Shown here one piece after another: positions 45,250-55,600 of a stretch of DNA of 64,000 bases. The notes under the pieces were generated by a model. The model worked only from the letters and a program-made list of their open reading frames with translations. It ran no database searches and was not told where the DNA came from. The stretch is from the NCBI RefSeq assembly GCF_026745355.1, contig NC_079202.1, positions 26,109,835 to 26,173,834 on the forward strand. Reading direction: 5' to 3'. A program made the position numbers and the translations under genes. The stretch's first letter is position 1. Every line of letters begins with the position of its first letter. The DNA is from Beta vulgaris subsp. vulgaris. Taxonomy: Eukaryota; Streptophyta; Magnoliopsida; Caryophyllales; Amaranthaceae.

Positions 45250-45720
45250 TGAACTCTAAGTGAAGACTGTTGACCTCTAACTGAAATAATGTCAGTTCTA
45301 GCTGAAGAGCAAATAAGCTAACTTAAAAGTAAAGAAGTGTAACTTAGAAATAAAGAAGTCTAACTGAAACTATGTAACTGAAGAGTTAATAAGTCTAACT
45401 GAAAATTATATTAGTCTAACTGAAAACTTAATAAGTCTAACTTAGAAGTAAATAAGTCTAGCTGAGAAGTAAATAAGTCTAACTGAAAATTAAAGAAGTC
45501 TAACTGAAGAGTACATAAGTCTAACTGAAAACTAAAAAAGTCTAACTGAAGAGTACATAAGTCTAACTGAAGAGTACATAAGTCTAACTGAAAAGTAAAT
45601 CAGTCTAACTGAAAACTAAATAAGTCTATCTGGAAACTAAATTAGTGTAACTGAAAACTAAATAAGTTTATTTATATTTCATTTAAGTTTTCATTTGATA
45701 GTTTGATTCTTTCAGATGGT
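45250..45720. repeat. TCTAACTGAA minisatellite, intron 4
   Basis: Around twenty units of the same ~20-bp family, mostly forward, with TTTCAG-type sequence at the 3' end (about 45660-45720). Confidence 0.9.
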
Positions 45721-46194
45721 CCTTATATTTTGTTTATGTTGTTTCTGTGTCATCATCATATTGATTTGTTTGTTTATTCTATTTTGCTCTTTTAATTGAA
45801 GGAATATGTGAAGAACATGCACAAGTTGAAGAGGAATGCGCTTGCATTCTGTCAAGTGAATTTGGAGATTGCCCAGAATATTCGGGAGGAAGGCGAGAAG
45901 CTGTCTCAAGACAGTATTTCTCTGGATGATAGTGAAGTATTTAACCCAGATTTTCTGAGTCAAATTGACGACATATGCAAGCGTCATTTGGAAGCGAAAG
46001 ACAGTGCAAACAAAGTTGATCCTACAATTTCACTATTGGTGAAGCGGCCTGTTGAATTGGAGTTTGGAGAAAAGAAAATGTTCCTGATTTGGATTCTGGT
46101 GTTCATGGAGTTGATTTGAAAGAAGGAAGTAAGTTCCTTTCATTATATTATTTTCATGTTGTAGTTTTGTAATCTGGTTGGAATAAAAATTTTA

Positions 46195-46400
46195 GACTCT
46201 AATGAAAGAAATGTTTAACTGAAGAAGTGAAATAGCTAACTTTGATACTCTAACTGAAAGAATAAAAGACCAACTGAAAACTTTGACAGTCTAACTGAAA
46301 TAATATGAGCACCAGCTGAAAATGAGATGAATACTAAATGAATTTTTTCAATTCACTTAAGTTTTCATTTGATTGCTGGATTTTTTCAGTTTTTTTTTTT
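46195..46400. repeat. TCTAACTGAA minisatellite, intron 5 (short)
   Basis: Five or six degenerate units (CTAACTGAAAG-, CCAACTGAAAA-like), then a T-rich tract with TTTTTCAGTT. Confidence 0.8.
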
Positions 46401-46819
46401 TTTCATCTGTTGGAAACATTGTTTCAGTTTATGTGTATTTAGTTGTTTTTTTATGTTTTGAATGAAGATGATGAAAAAGAAGGAGAGGAGGATGAGAAGA
46501 AGATGAATGCTGATGATGATCAGCATAAAGAAGATGATGATGATGATGATGATGATGGTGATGATAAGGATCACCAGAATTATAATGAGAGAAAGGATGA
46601 TGATGCTGATGATAATGGTGATCCTGGTCTTCAAGGAGATGAAGACAAAGGAGTAGATAAGGATGCTGGTCTTCATGGAGATGAAGACAAAGGAGGAGAT
46701 AATGGTGATCCTGGTCTTCAAGGAGATGAAGACAAAGTAGGAGATAAGGATGCTGGTCTTCATGGAGATGGAGAGGAAGGTGGAAGTAAGTTCTTCTTAT
46801 TGTATTGTTTTAGTTTGCT

Positions 46820-46950
46820 TAAATGAAAAAGTTAAATAGCTAACTGAAAGAATAAAAAGACCAACTGAAAAGTCTGATATTCTAACTGAAATAATATTAA
46901 TACTAGCTGAATATCATATAAATACCAAATGAAACTTTTTGTATTTGTTT
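46820..46950. repeat. TCTAACTGAA minisatellite, intron 6 (short)
   Basis: A few units closely matching those of intron 5 (TAACTGAAAGAATAAAAGACC-like), which supports duplication of exon plus intron. Confidence 0.75.
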
Positions 46951-47224
46951 TTATTTAATCTGGTGGAAAAATAGTTTTAGTTTGTCAATGAATTTATTCA
47001 TTTCTGATTTTGTGTTTTTCAGTTATTGTGTATTTATTTTTTTTTTTATTGTTTTTGTTTTTGAATGAAGATAATGAGAAAGAACCGAAGGAAGATGATA
47101 ATAAGAAGACTGGCAATGCTGATGATGATTGTGGTCTTCAAGGAGATAAAGAGGAAGGAGGAAATAAGAGTTGGATGCTGGGGTTCATCAGAAGGAGAGA
47201 AAGGAGGAAGTAAGTTTCTTTCAT

Positions 47225-48030
47225 GTTATTCCTAATTGAAAGAATTCAAAGACCAACTGAAAAATGTGATGCTCTAAAGGAAATAATATCTTATAAATAG
47301 CAACTGAAATACTGTTTTAGTTTGTAACAATATGAAAACGAACTGAAAAATAAATAGGAAGTAAGCACTATAAAGATTACTTGAACAATAATTGATGAAG
47401 TATTATAAAGTGTAGCTGAAAATGATTGTAATAGTATCAAATAAAAGAATAATTATACTAAATGAAATAAATTAAGGACCAACTGAAAAGAAAATAAGTC
47501 TAACTGAAAACTAAATAAGTCTAACTGAAAAGTATATCAACTGAAAACTAAATTAGTCTAACTGAATCAGTCTAACTGAAGAGCAAATAAGTCTAACTGA
47601 AGAGTAAATACGTCTAACTGAAGAGTAATAAGTCTAACTGAAAACTAAATAAGTCTAACTGAAAACTAAAGTAAGTTCTAACTGAAGAGAAAATAAGTCT
47701 AACTGAAGTGTAAATAAGCTAACTGAAGAGTTAATAAGTCTAACTGAAAACTAAATTACTCTAACTGAACACTTAATAAGTCTAATAATCAGTGTAACTG
47801 AAGAGTAAATAAGTCTAACGGAAGATTAAATAAGTCTAACTGAAGTATTATAAAGACTAGCTGAAAAAATAAACAAGTCTAACTGAAGGACTATAAAGAC
47901 TACCTGAACAATAAACAAGTCAAACTGAAAGAATATTCAGACCAACTGAAAATTTTGATACTCTAACTGAAATAGTCTTAATACCAACTGAATATCATAT
48001 AAATATCAAATGGAACTTTTTATATTTATT
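47225..48030. repeat. TCTAACTGAA minisatellite, intron 7
   Basis: Long forward array (47470-47960) flanked by degenerate units. The last part (47920-48010) again matches the ends of introns 5 and 6. Confidence 0.88.
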
Positions 48031-48479
48031 TTTTTTTTTTTTGTTTTTGAATTAAGATGTTGAGAAAGAACAACCAAAGGAAGCTGATAGGAAGAGGAGG
48101 AATGCTGATGATGATCAAGTCAAAGGGGCTAAGGATAAGGATAAGTGTAAAATTTCTACACACGTCCCTACTCGCACCGCTGCTGGTATTGATATTGTTG
48201 ATCTTCGTACTCCAACTCCTCCTCCTCCTCCTCCTGTTGTTGAAGCAGTTGAGAATGTATATAGCAGAAAGTCTTGGAGAGTTGATTCTTCTGCTAAAAG
48301 GAAAAACATTGCTGATTTCGATGCCCCTTCATTCCAACTATTAACTCCTAGTCCTGTTGTTGAGGATCTTCCATACAGTGCAGAGAGTGGTGAGGGTGTT
48401 GGAAGTTCAATTCCAATCATCACTCCAGTAAATGTAAAATATCCTCGAGTAAGTATAGTTTTAGTTTCTGTTATTTTTA

Positions 48480-48730
48480 TTTTTCTTGTTTCAGTTAGTG
48501 TATGTTTGTTGTTGTCAGTTAGTATCAGTTTATGTTTGAGTTAGTGTAAGTTTCATGTCAGTTAGTGTTTCTTTTTTGTCAGTTAGTATTATGTTATGTT
48601 TCAGTTAGTGTATCATTCTTGTCAGTTAGTAATGTTTAATTTTCATTTGGTTTAGTTTCTTGTCATTTAGTATCTGTTATTTTCAGTTAGTGTATGTTTA
48701 TCTTTCAGTTAGTATATCTGTCATCTTTTT
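48480..48730. repeat. Reverse-orientation minisatellite, intron 8
   Basis: All units are in the reverse orientation (TCAGTTAGTGTATG-like, about ten copies). No forward array is present. Confidence 0.85.
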
Positions 48731-48750
48731 AATATTTTAATTGAATGCAG

Positions 48751-49444
48751 GGTGATGGCTCTTATTCTGATCAATCATCATACAAATCCTACAAACCTCA
48801 AAACAATCAAAGTCAGAAATCCCTTCAACACCTGAATTATTGAAGGGGTGGGACTATGACCCTTCTTCAGAAAAGTTGGGAAAGTTGTGAGAGTTAAGGA
48901 ACCAGGTGATGATTATGACGATGAAGGTTTGGAGGACCTGATTGATAGGATTGCTGATCAGGGAGTTGAATCATCATCTCACAAGGCTAAAAAGAAGAGG
49001 ATGAGAATGAAGCTGGTGTTGTTTCATCTTCTACGCCTGGTTTGCATGCTGTTCCTGTCAACAACCATGGCATATATTATGTCGAAGTTTGCAGCATTAT
49101 AATAGATATTTGAGTGATCTGTCTCCTGACCAGAGGTTGCTGGTTGATTATCTATTTTACAATGAGTATGAAGATGTTGCATATATGTCATTGGATACAG
49201 ATTCTGAGGAAGTGAAGATGAAAAATGACATTATGCAAAGTGAACTTACAAGTGATCTCATTGTGGATTTTGATAATCCTCATAGCAACTATGCGGTTCA
49301 GCTGTACAAATTCGACTTAATTAGCATGCCTCGTCAAGGTTGGCTGACAAGTGGAGTTATTGACGGATGCGCTTCATGTTCAATAGGCAAGAAGAGGAAT
49401 CACCTTCTGCAACAAGGAGATTTTGGTTTAATATTATGCCTTTT
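48751..49444 (+). pseudogene. Ulp1-like gene exon 9 (linker and start of peptidase region)
   Basis: The acceptor TTGAATGCAG precedes GDGSYSDQSSYKSYKP. After a shift near 48835 the frame reads ELLKGWDYDPSSEKLGKVV and EGLEDLIDRIADQGVESSS. A further shift near 49085 leads to YLSDLSPDQRLLVDYLFYN and YKFDLISMPRQGWLTSGVID. The last stretch corresponds to the start of the Ulp1 catalytic domain (the GWL..VID type segment). Confidence 0.7.
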
Positions 49445-49449
49445 GTAAG

Positions 49450-50150
49450 TGTTGTTATTGCTTAGTTTTATATGTTTGTTTTCATTTGGTCATATTATTT
49501 TGTCAGTTGGTCATCTTCTGTTTTTCAGTTTGTCATGTTATGTTTTTCAGTTGGTCATATTATTTTCAGTCTAATAAAAAGTAAATAAGTGTAACTGACA
49601 ACTTAATAAGTCTACCTGAATAATAAATAAGTGTAACTGAAAAATAAAGAAGTCTAACTGAAAACTAAATGAGTCTAACTGAAAAGTAAATTACTCTAAC
49701 TGAAAGCTTAATGAGTCTAACTGAAAACTTAATGAGTCTAACTGAAAACTTAATCAGTCTAACTGAAAACTTAATGAGTCTTACTGAAAACTTAATAAGT
49801 CTAACTGAAAACTAAATGAGTCTAACTGAAAAGTAAATTGTCTAACTGAGAAGTAAATAAGTCTCACTGAAAACTTAATGAGTCTCACTGAGAACTTAAT
49901 GAGTCTACTGAAAACTTAAAAGTCTAACTGAAAACTAAATGAGTCTAACTGAAAAGTAAATTATCTAACGAGAAGTAAAAAGCTCACTGAAAACTTAATG
50001 AGTCTCACTGAGAACTTAATGAGTCTAACTGAAAACTTAATGAGTCTAACTGAAAACTAAATAAGTCTAACTGAAAAGTAAATAAATCTAACTGACATTT
50101 TAAAAAGTCTAACTGAAAACTAAACTTAATGTTTCAGTTTGTCTATAATA
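49450..50150. repeat. TCTAACTGAA minisatellite, intron 9
   Basis: Reverse units (TTTTTCAGTTGGTCAT type) at 49495-49570, then a long forward array (49570-50120, ~21-bp units with GAAAACTTAATGAGTCTAAC), then a single reverse TTTCAGTTTGTC before the acceptor. Confidence 0.9.
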
Positions 50151-50449
50151 TCTATTTTCTTTTGTTGTAGAACTATATCAATTGGTTGTGTGCTGAGAAG
50201 GTAAAAAAGGTTCAGTTTGAGAGTGAGATTGCTGAAAATGAGATTATTTTGAAGAACCTGGAGGGCACTAGGCAGTATGATCAGAAGTTTAAGGAATGGG
50301 AAGAAAACAAGAAAAAGCTTATTACAAAAGATGATGATTTATTCTACAAGAAATGTAAGGAAGCTATTTCTTCATGGGTGAAATCATTTCCAGGCAATGA
50401 TATTCGAGAAGCTGAACTGGTTAGTTGTATTATTGTTAACTATTTTTTT

Positions 50450-50590
50450 ATTTGTTCAGTTAGTGTAATTTTCTCTTTCAGTTAGTGTATGTTACTTGTC
50501 AGTTAGTCCTAGTTTATTTTCAGTTAGTGTATGTTTTTAGTTCAGGTAGTGTTTTTAGAATTTCATTTTGTTTTTTGTTCTCTGTCAGGT
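50450..50590. repeat. Reverse-orientation minisatellite, intron 10
   Basis: Four or five TTCAGTTAGTGTA-type units and no forward units. Confidence 0.75.
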
Positions 50591-50627
50591 AGACTTATTG
50601 CTTTTGCATCTTATGTTTATCTTCCAG

Positions 50628-51072
50628 ATTTTTGTTCCTGTTCACAAGGATGATCATTATACTGTCTTGGTGCTGAACAAGAAAGCAAAAAGGATTGAAA
50701 ATATTGACAATCGTACAGACATGAAGGACATTGATAGATATAAGCATGAGGAATTTAACGGTCTTACATACTTTGTAAGTACCTTTTTATGAGCATTTGT
50801 ATTTTTTTTTTTTGTTCCATTTTATTACTTGTTTTTTAATTGTTGTTTTTTTTTTTGATCTTCAAATGCAGTGTCGTGCTTTTGATTCTTTTATGAAAGA
50901 GACTATGAGATGTCGTGATTTTGATCGTCTCCACCATTGGCAAACATCAACTCTTTACTTCCCTTGGAGAAGCAAGGACAACAATTTTGATTGTGGTGTC
51001 TATGCAATCAAAACCATGGAGCTGTATGACGGTCAAAATACTAACCATGCTGCACTTGTTGACCTTAAAAGG
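50628..51072 (+). pseudogene. Ulp1-like gene exons 11-12: catalytic core
   Basis: Exon 11 (50628-50774) reads IFVPVHKDDHYTVLVLNKKA and IENIDNRTDM. The histidine of DDHYTV and the aspartate of IENIDN are the expected catalytic His and Asp. Exon 12 (50872-51072) holds NNFDCGVYAIKTMELY, with the nucleophilic cysteine in DCGV. All three triad residues are intact, split over two exons. Downstream coding is missing: after the donor at 51073 come minisatellite and then satellite DNA. Confidence 0.85.
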
Positions 51073-51129
51073 GTATGATTACTTTATTTTGCTTGTTACA
51101 TTTCTGTTTTTGAAAGTTTTTTAATAGAA

Positions 51130-51327
51130 AAAGGTATGATAGCCAGTTAGTGAAGGACTTGAAAGACTAGCTAAAAACAAAGATGTCTAACTGAAGCATT
51201 ATAAAGACTAGCTGAGAAATAATGAAGTCTACCTGAAGCACTGTAAAGACTAGCTTAGAAATAAACAAGTCTAACTGAAACATAATAAATACTAGCTGAA
51301 AAACAATCAAGTCTAACTGAAACATAC
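51130..51327. repeat. TCTAACTGAA minisatellite after exon 12
   Basis: Forward units (AAGTCTAACTGAAGCA and GACTAGCTGA types) run directly into the satellite at about 51328. This truncates the Ulp1-like gene within its last visible intron. Confidence 0.85.
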
Positions 51328-51352
51328 CTAGGCTTTAATTTGTTGTTGGTTG

Positions 51353-51420
51353 CATTTCGGGAACGAAAAGGCCATTTCCGGCCTATTTTGGCCTATTTTG
51401 GCTTTTTCGCTCCCAAAATG
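51353..51420. repeat. Dyad symmetry in the satellite monomer (example)
   Basis: In this monomer 51353-51374 (CATTTCGGGAACGAAAAGGC plus CA) and 51400-51420 (GGCTTTTTCGCTCCCAAAAT plus G) are imperfect inverted arms of about 21 bp around a GGCC-rich core. The same pair was seen in every well-preserved monomer examined. In type B monomers the left arm is CATTTTGGGAAC, giving only about one mismatch. Confidence 0.85.
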
Positions 51421-51669
51421 TACTTATCGAGTCATTTAACCCAAATTTTCTTTGAACATGATTATATGAGGTATAATATAACTAGTATGTAGATTCTTAG
51501 GCTTTAATTTGTTGTTGGTTGCATTTCGGGAATGAAAAGGCCATTTTCGGCCTATTTTGGCCTATTTTGGCCTTTTCGCTCCCAAAATGTACTTTTCAAG
51601 TGATTTAACCCCAAATTTTCTTTGAACATGATTATATGAGGTATGATATAACTAGTATGTAGATTCTTA

Positions 51670-52665
51670 GGCTTTAATTTGTTGTTCGCTGCATTTTGGG
51701 AACGAAAAGGCCATTTCTGGCCTATTTTGGCCTATTTTGGCCTTTTCGCTCCTAAAATGTACTTATCACGTGATTTAATCCCAAATTCTATTTGAACATG
51801 ATTATATGAGGTATAATATAACTATGTAGATTCTTAGGCTTTAATTTGTTGTTGGTTGCATTTCGGGAATGAAAAGGCCATTTTCGGCCTATTTTAGCCT
51901 ATTTTGGCCTTTTCGCTCCCAAAATGTAATTATCAAGTGATTTAACCCCAAATTTTCTTTGAACATGATTATATGAGGTGTAATATAACTAGTATGTAAA
52001 TTCTTAGGCTATAATTTGTTGTTGGTTGCATTTCGGGAATGAAAAGGCCATTTTCGGCTTATTTTGGCCTTTTCGCTCCCGAAATGTACTTATCAAGTGA
52101 TTTAACCCCAAATTTTCATTGAACATGATTATATGAGGTATAATATAACTATTATATAGATTCTTAGGCTTTAATTTGTTGTTGGCTGCATTTTGGGAAC
52201 GAAAATGCCATTTCCGGTCTATTTTGGCCTATTTTGGCCTTTTCGCTCCTAAAATGTACTTATCACGTGATTTAACCCCAAATTCTATTTGAACATGATT
52301 ATATGAGGTATAATATAACTAGTATGTAGATTCTTAGGCTTTAATTTGTTGTTGGTTGCATTTCGGGAATGAAAAGGCCATTTTCGGCCTATTTTAGCCT
52401 ATTTTGGCCTTTTCGCTCCCAAAATGTACTTATCAAGTGATTTAACCCCAAATTTTCTTTGAACATGATTATATGAGGTGTAATATAACTATTATGTAGA
52501 TTCTTAAGCTATAATTTGTTGTTGGTGCATTTCGGGAATGAAAATGTCATTTTCGGCCTATTTTGGCCTTTTCGCTCCCAAAATGTACTTATCAAGTGAT
52601 TTAACCCCAAATTTTCATTGAACATGATTATATGAGGTATAATATAACTATTATATAGATTCTTA
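51670..52665. repeat. Three-monomer higher-order repeat at the array edge
   Basis: Three monomer variants alternate. Type B has GCTGCATTTTGGGAAC and CAAATTCTATTTGAAC, type C has CCTATTTTAGCC, and type A has GGCTATAATTTG with TTTTCATTGAAC. Type B starts at 51670, 52167 and 52666, type C at 51837 and 52337, and type A at 52007 and about 52506, giving a period of about 498-500 bp. Confidence 0.8.
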
Positions 52666-55600
52666 GGCTTTAATTTGTTGTTGGCTGCATTTTGGGAACG
52701 AAAAGGCCATTTCCGGCCTATTTTGGCCTTTTCGCTCCTAAAATATATTTATCACGTGATTTAACCCCAAATTCTATTTGAACATGATTATATGAGGTAT
52801 AATATAACTAGTTTGTACATTCTTAGGCTTTAATTTGTTGTTGGTTGCATTTTGGTAACGAAAAAGCTATTTCCGGCCTATTTTGGTCTTTTCTCTCCCA
52901 AAATGTACTTATCAAGTGATTTAACCCCATATTTTCTTTGAACATGATTATATGATCATAATATAACTAGTATGTAGATTGCTAGGCTTTAATTTGTTGT
53001 TGGTTGCATTTCGGGAATGAAAAGGCCAATTTTGGCCTTTTCGCTCCCAAAATGTACTTATCAAGTGATTTAACCCCAAATTTTCTTTGAACATGATTAT
53101 ATGAGGTATAATATAACTAGTATGTAGATTCTTAGGCTTTAAATTGTTGTTGGTTGCATTTCGGGAACGAAAAGGCCATGTTCGGTCTATTTTGGCCTAT
53201 TTTGGACTTTTCGCTCCCAAAATGTACTTATCAAGTGATTTAACCCGAAATTTTCTTTGAACATGATTATATGAGGTATAATAAAAACTAGTATGTAGAT
53301 TCCTAGGCTTTAATTTGTTGTTGGTTGCATTTCGGGAACGAAAAGGCCATTTCCGGCCTATTTTGGCTTTTTCGCTCCCAAAATGTACTTATCGAGTCAT
53401 TTAACCCCAAATTTTCTTCGAACATGATTATATGAGGTATAATATAACTAGTATGTAGATTCTTAGGCTTTAATTTGTTGTTGGCTGCATTTCGGGAATG
53501 AAAAGGCCATTTCGGCCATTTTGGCCTATTTTGGCCTTTTCGCTCCCAAAATGTACTTTTCAAGTCATTTAATCCCAGATTTTCTTTGAACATGATTATA
53601 TGAGGTATGATATAACTAGTATGTAGATTCTTAGGCTTTAATTTGTTGTTGGTTGCATTTCGGGAACGAAAAGATCATTTTCGGCCTATTTTGGCATTTT
53701 CGCTCCCAAAATATACTTTTCAAGTGATTTAACCCCAAATTTTCTTTGAACATGATTATATGAGGTATGATATAACTAGTATGTAGATTCTTAGGCTTTA
53801 ATTTGTTGTTGGTTGCATTTCGGGAACGAAAAGATCATTTTCGGCCTATTTTGGCCTTTTCGCTCCCAAAATGTACTTATCAAGTGATTTAACCCCAAAT
53901 TTTCTTTGAACATGATTATATGAGGATGATATAACTAGTATGTAGATTCTTAGGCTTTATTTGTTGTTGGTTGCATTTCGGGAACGAAAAGCCATTTCCC
54001 TATTTTGGCCTTTTCGCTCCCAAAATGTACTTATCAAGTATTTAACCCCAAATTTTCTTTGAACATGATTATATGAGGTGTAATATAACTAGTATGTAAT
54101 TCTTAGGCTTAATTTGTTGTTGGTTGCATTTCGGGAACGAAAAGGCCATTTCGGCTTATTTTGGCCTTTTCGCTCCAAAATGTACTTATCAAGTATTTAA
54201 CCCCAAATTTTCTTTGAACATGATTATATGAGGTATAATATAACTAGTATGTAGATTCTTAGGCTTTAATTTGTTGTTGGTTGCATTTCGGGAACGAAAA
54301 GGCCATTTCGGCTATTTTGGCCTATTTGCTTTCGCTCCCAAAATGTACTTATCAAGTATTTAACCCAAATTTTCTTTGAACATGATTATTTGAGGTATAA
54401 TAAAAACTAGTATGTAGATTCCTAGGCTTTAATTTGTTGTTGGATGCATTTCGGGAACGAAAAGGCCATTTACGGCCTATTTTGGCCTATTTTGGCTTTT
54501 TCTCTCCCAAAATGTACTTATCAAGTCATTTAACCCCAAATTTTCTTTGAACATGATTATATGAGCATAATATAACTAGTATAGATTCTTAGGCTTTAAT
54601 TTGTTGTTGGTTGCATTTCGGGAACGAAAAGGCCATTTCGGCCTATTTTGGCCTTTTGCTTTCGCTCCAAAATGTACTTATCAAGTATTTAACCCCAAAT
54701 TTTCTTTGAACATGATTATATGAGGTAATATAACTAGTATGTAGATTCTTAGGCTTTAATTTGTTGTTGGTTGCATTTGGGAACGAAAAGGCCATTTGCC
54801 TATTTGGCCTATTTTGGCCTTTTCGCTCCCAAAATGTACTTATCAAGTATTTAACCCAAATTCTTTTGAACATGATTATATGAGGATAATATAACTAGTA
54901 TGTAGATTCTTAGGCTTTAATTTGTTGTTGGTTGCATTTCGGGAAGAAAAGGCCATTTCGGCCTATTTTGCCTTTTGGCCTTTTCGCTCCCAAAATGTAC
55001 TTATCAAGTATTTAACCCCAAATTTTCTTTGAACATGATTATATGAGGATAATATAACTAGTATGTAGATTCTTAGGCTTTATTTGTTGTTGGTTGCATT
55101 TCGGGAACGAAAAGCCATTTCCGGCCTATTTTGGCCTTTTCGCTCCCAAATGTACTTATCAAGTGATTTAACCCCAAATTTTTTGAACATGATTATATGA
55201 GGTATATAACTAGTATGTAGATTCTTAGGCTTTAATTTGTTGTTGTTGCATTTCGGGAACGAAAAGGCCATTTGGCCATTTGGCCTATTTTGGCCTTTTC
55301 GCTCCCAAAATGTACTTATCAAGTATTTAACCCAAATTCTTTTGAACATGATTATATGAGGATAATATAACTAGTATGTAGATTCTTAGGCTTTATTTGT
55401 TGTTGGTTGCATTTCGGGAAGAAAAGGCCATTTCGGCCTATTTGCCTATTTTGGCCTTTTCGCTCCCAAAATGTACTTATCAAGTATTTAACCCCAAATT
55501 TTCTTTGAACATGATTATATGAGGTTAAATACTATATGTAGATTCTTAGGCTTTAATTTGTTGTTGGTTGCATTTCGGGAACGAAAAGGCCATTTCCGGC

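Larger units (their letters stand above)
46468..48448 (+). pseudogene. Ulp1-like gene exons 6-8: tandemly duplicated acidic exons
   Basis: Three successive exons begin after the same acceptor context (T-rich run, then TTTTTGAAT(G/T)AAG) and start with D-(D/N/V)-EKE, followed by an NADDD-type motif. Exon 6 also has an internal protein repeat, alternating GDPGLQGDEDK and DAGLHGDEDKGG. Exon 8 continues into a proline run (TPTPPPPPPVVEA) and FDAPSFQLLTP, wording common before the peptidase in this gene type. The pattern indicates exon-plus-intron duplication. Confidence 0.72.
42200..51072 (+). pseudogene. Ulp1-like (C48) cysteine peptidase gene, multi-exon, decayed
   Basis: About twelve exons can be placed by GT/AG borders and continuing frame: 42200-42231, 42313-42414, 43990-44097, 44182-45210, 45802-~46128, 46468-46784, ~47071-47212, ~48057-48448, 48751-~49444, 50171-50419, 50628-50774 and 50872-51072. 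The N-terminal part is basic. Exon 4 carries the domain typical of transposon-spread Ulp1 proteins (LLNYNASGMMFSTKNGKL), the middle is acidic and repetitive, and the C-terminus has a SUMO-protease fold. Ulp1-type enzymes remove SUMO from proteins; the many plant copies are often carried by Mutator-like elements. Frameshifts (near 44705, 46075, 48835 and 49085) and loss of the last exon(s) to satellite make this copy non-functional. Introns hold the TCTAACTGAA minisatellite. Confidence 0.82.

Noticed and set aside
46386..46763. Minus-strand Ile-rich frame
   Set aside because: Antisense of the GAT-rich acidic exon 6.
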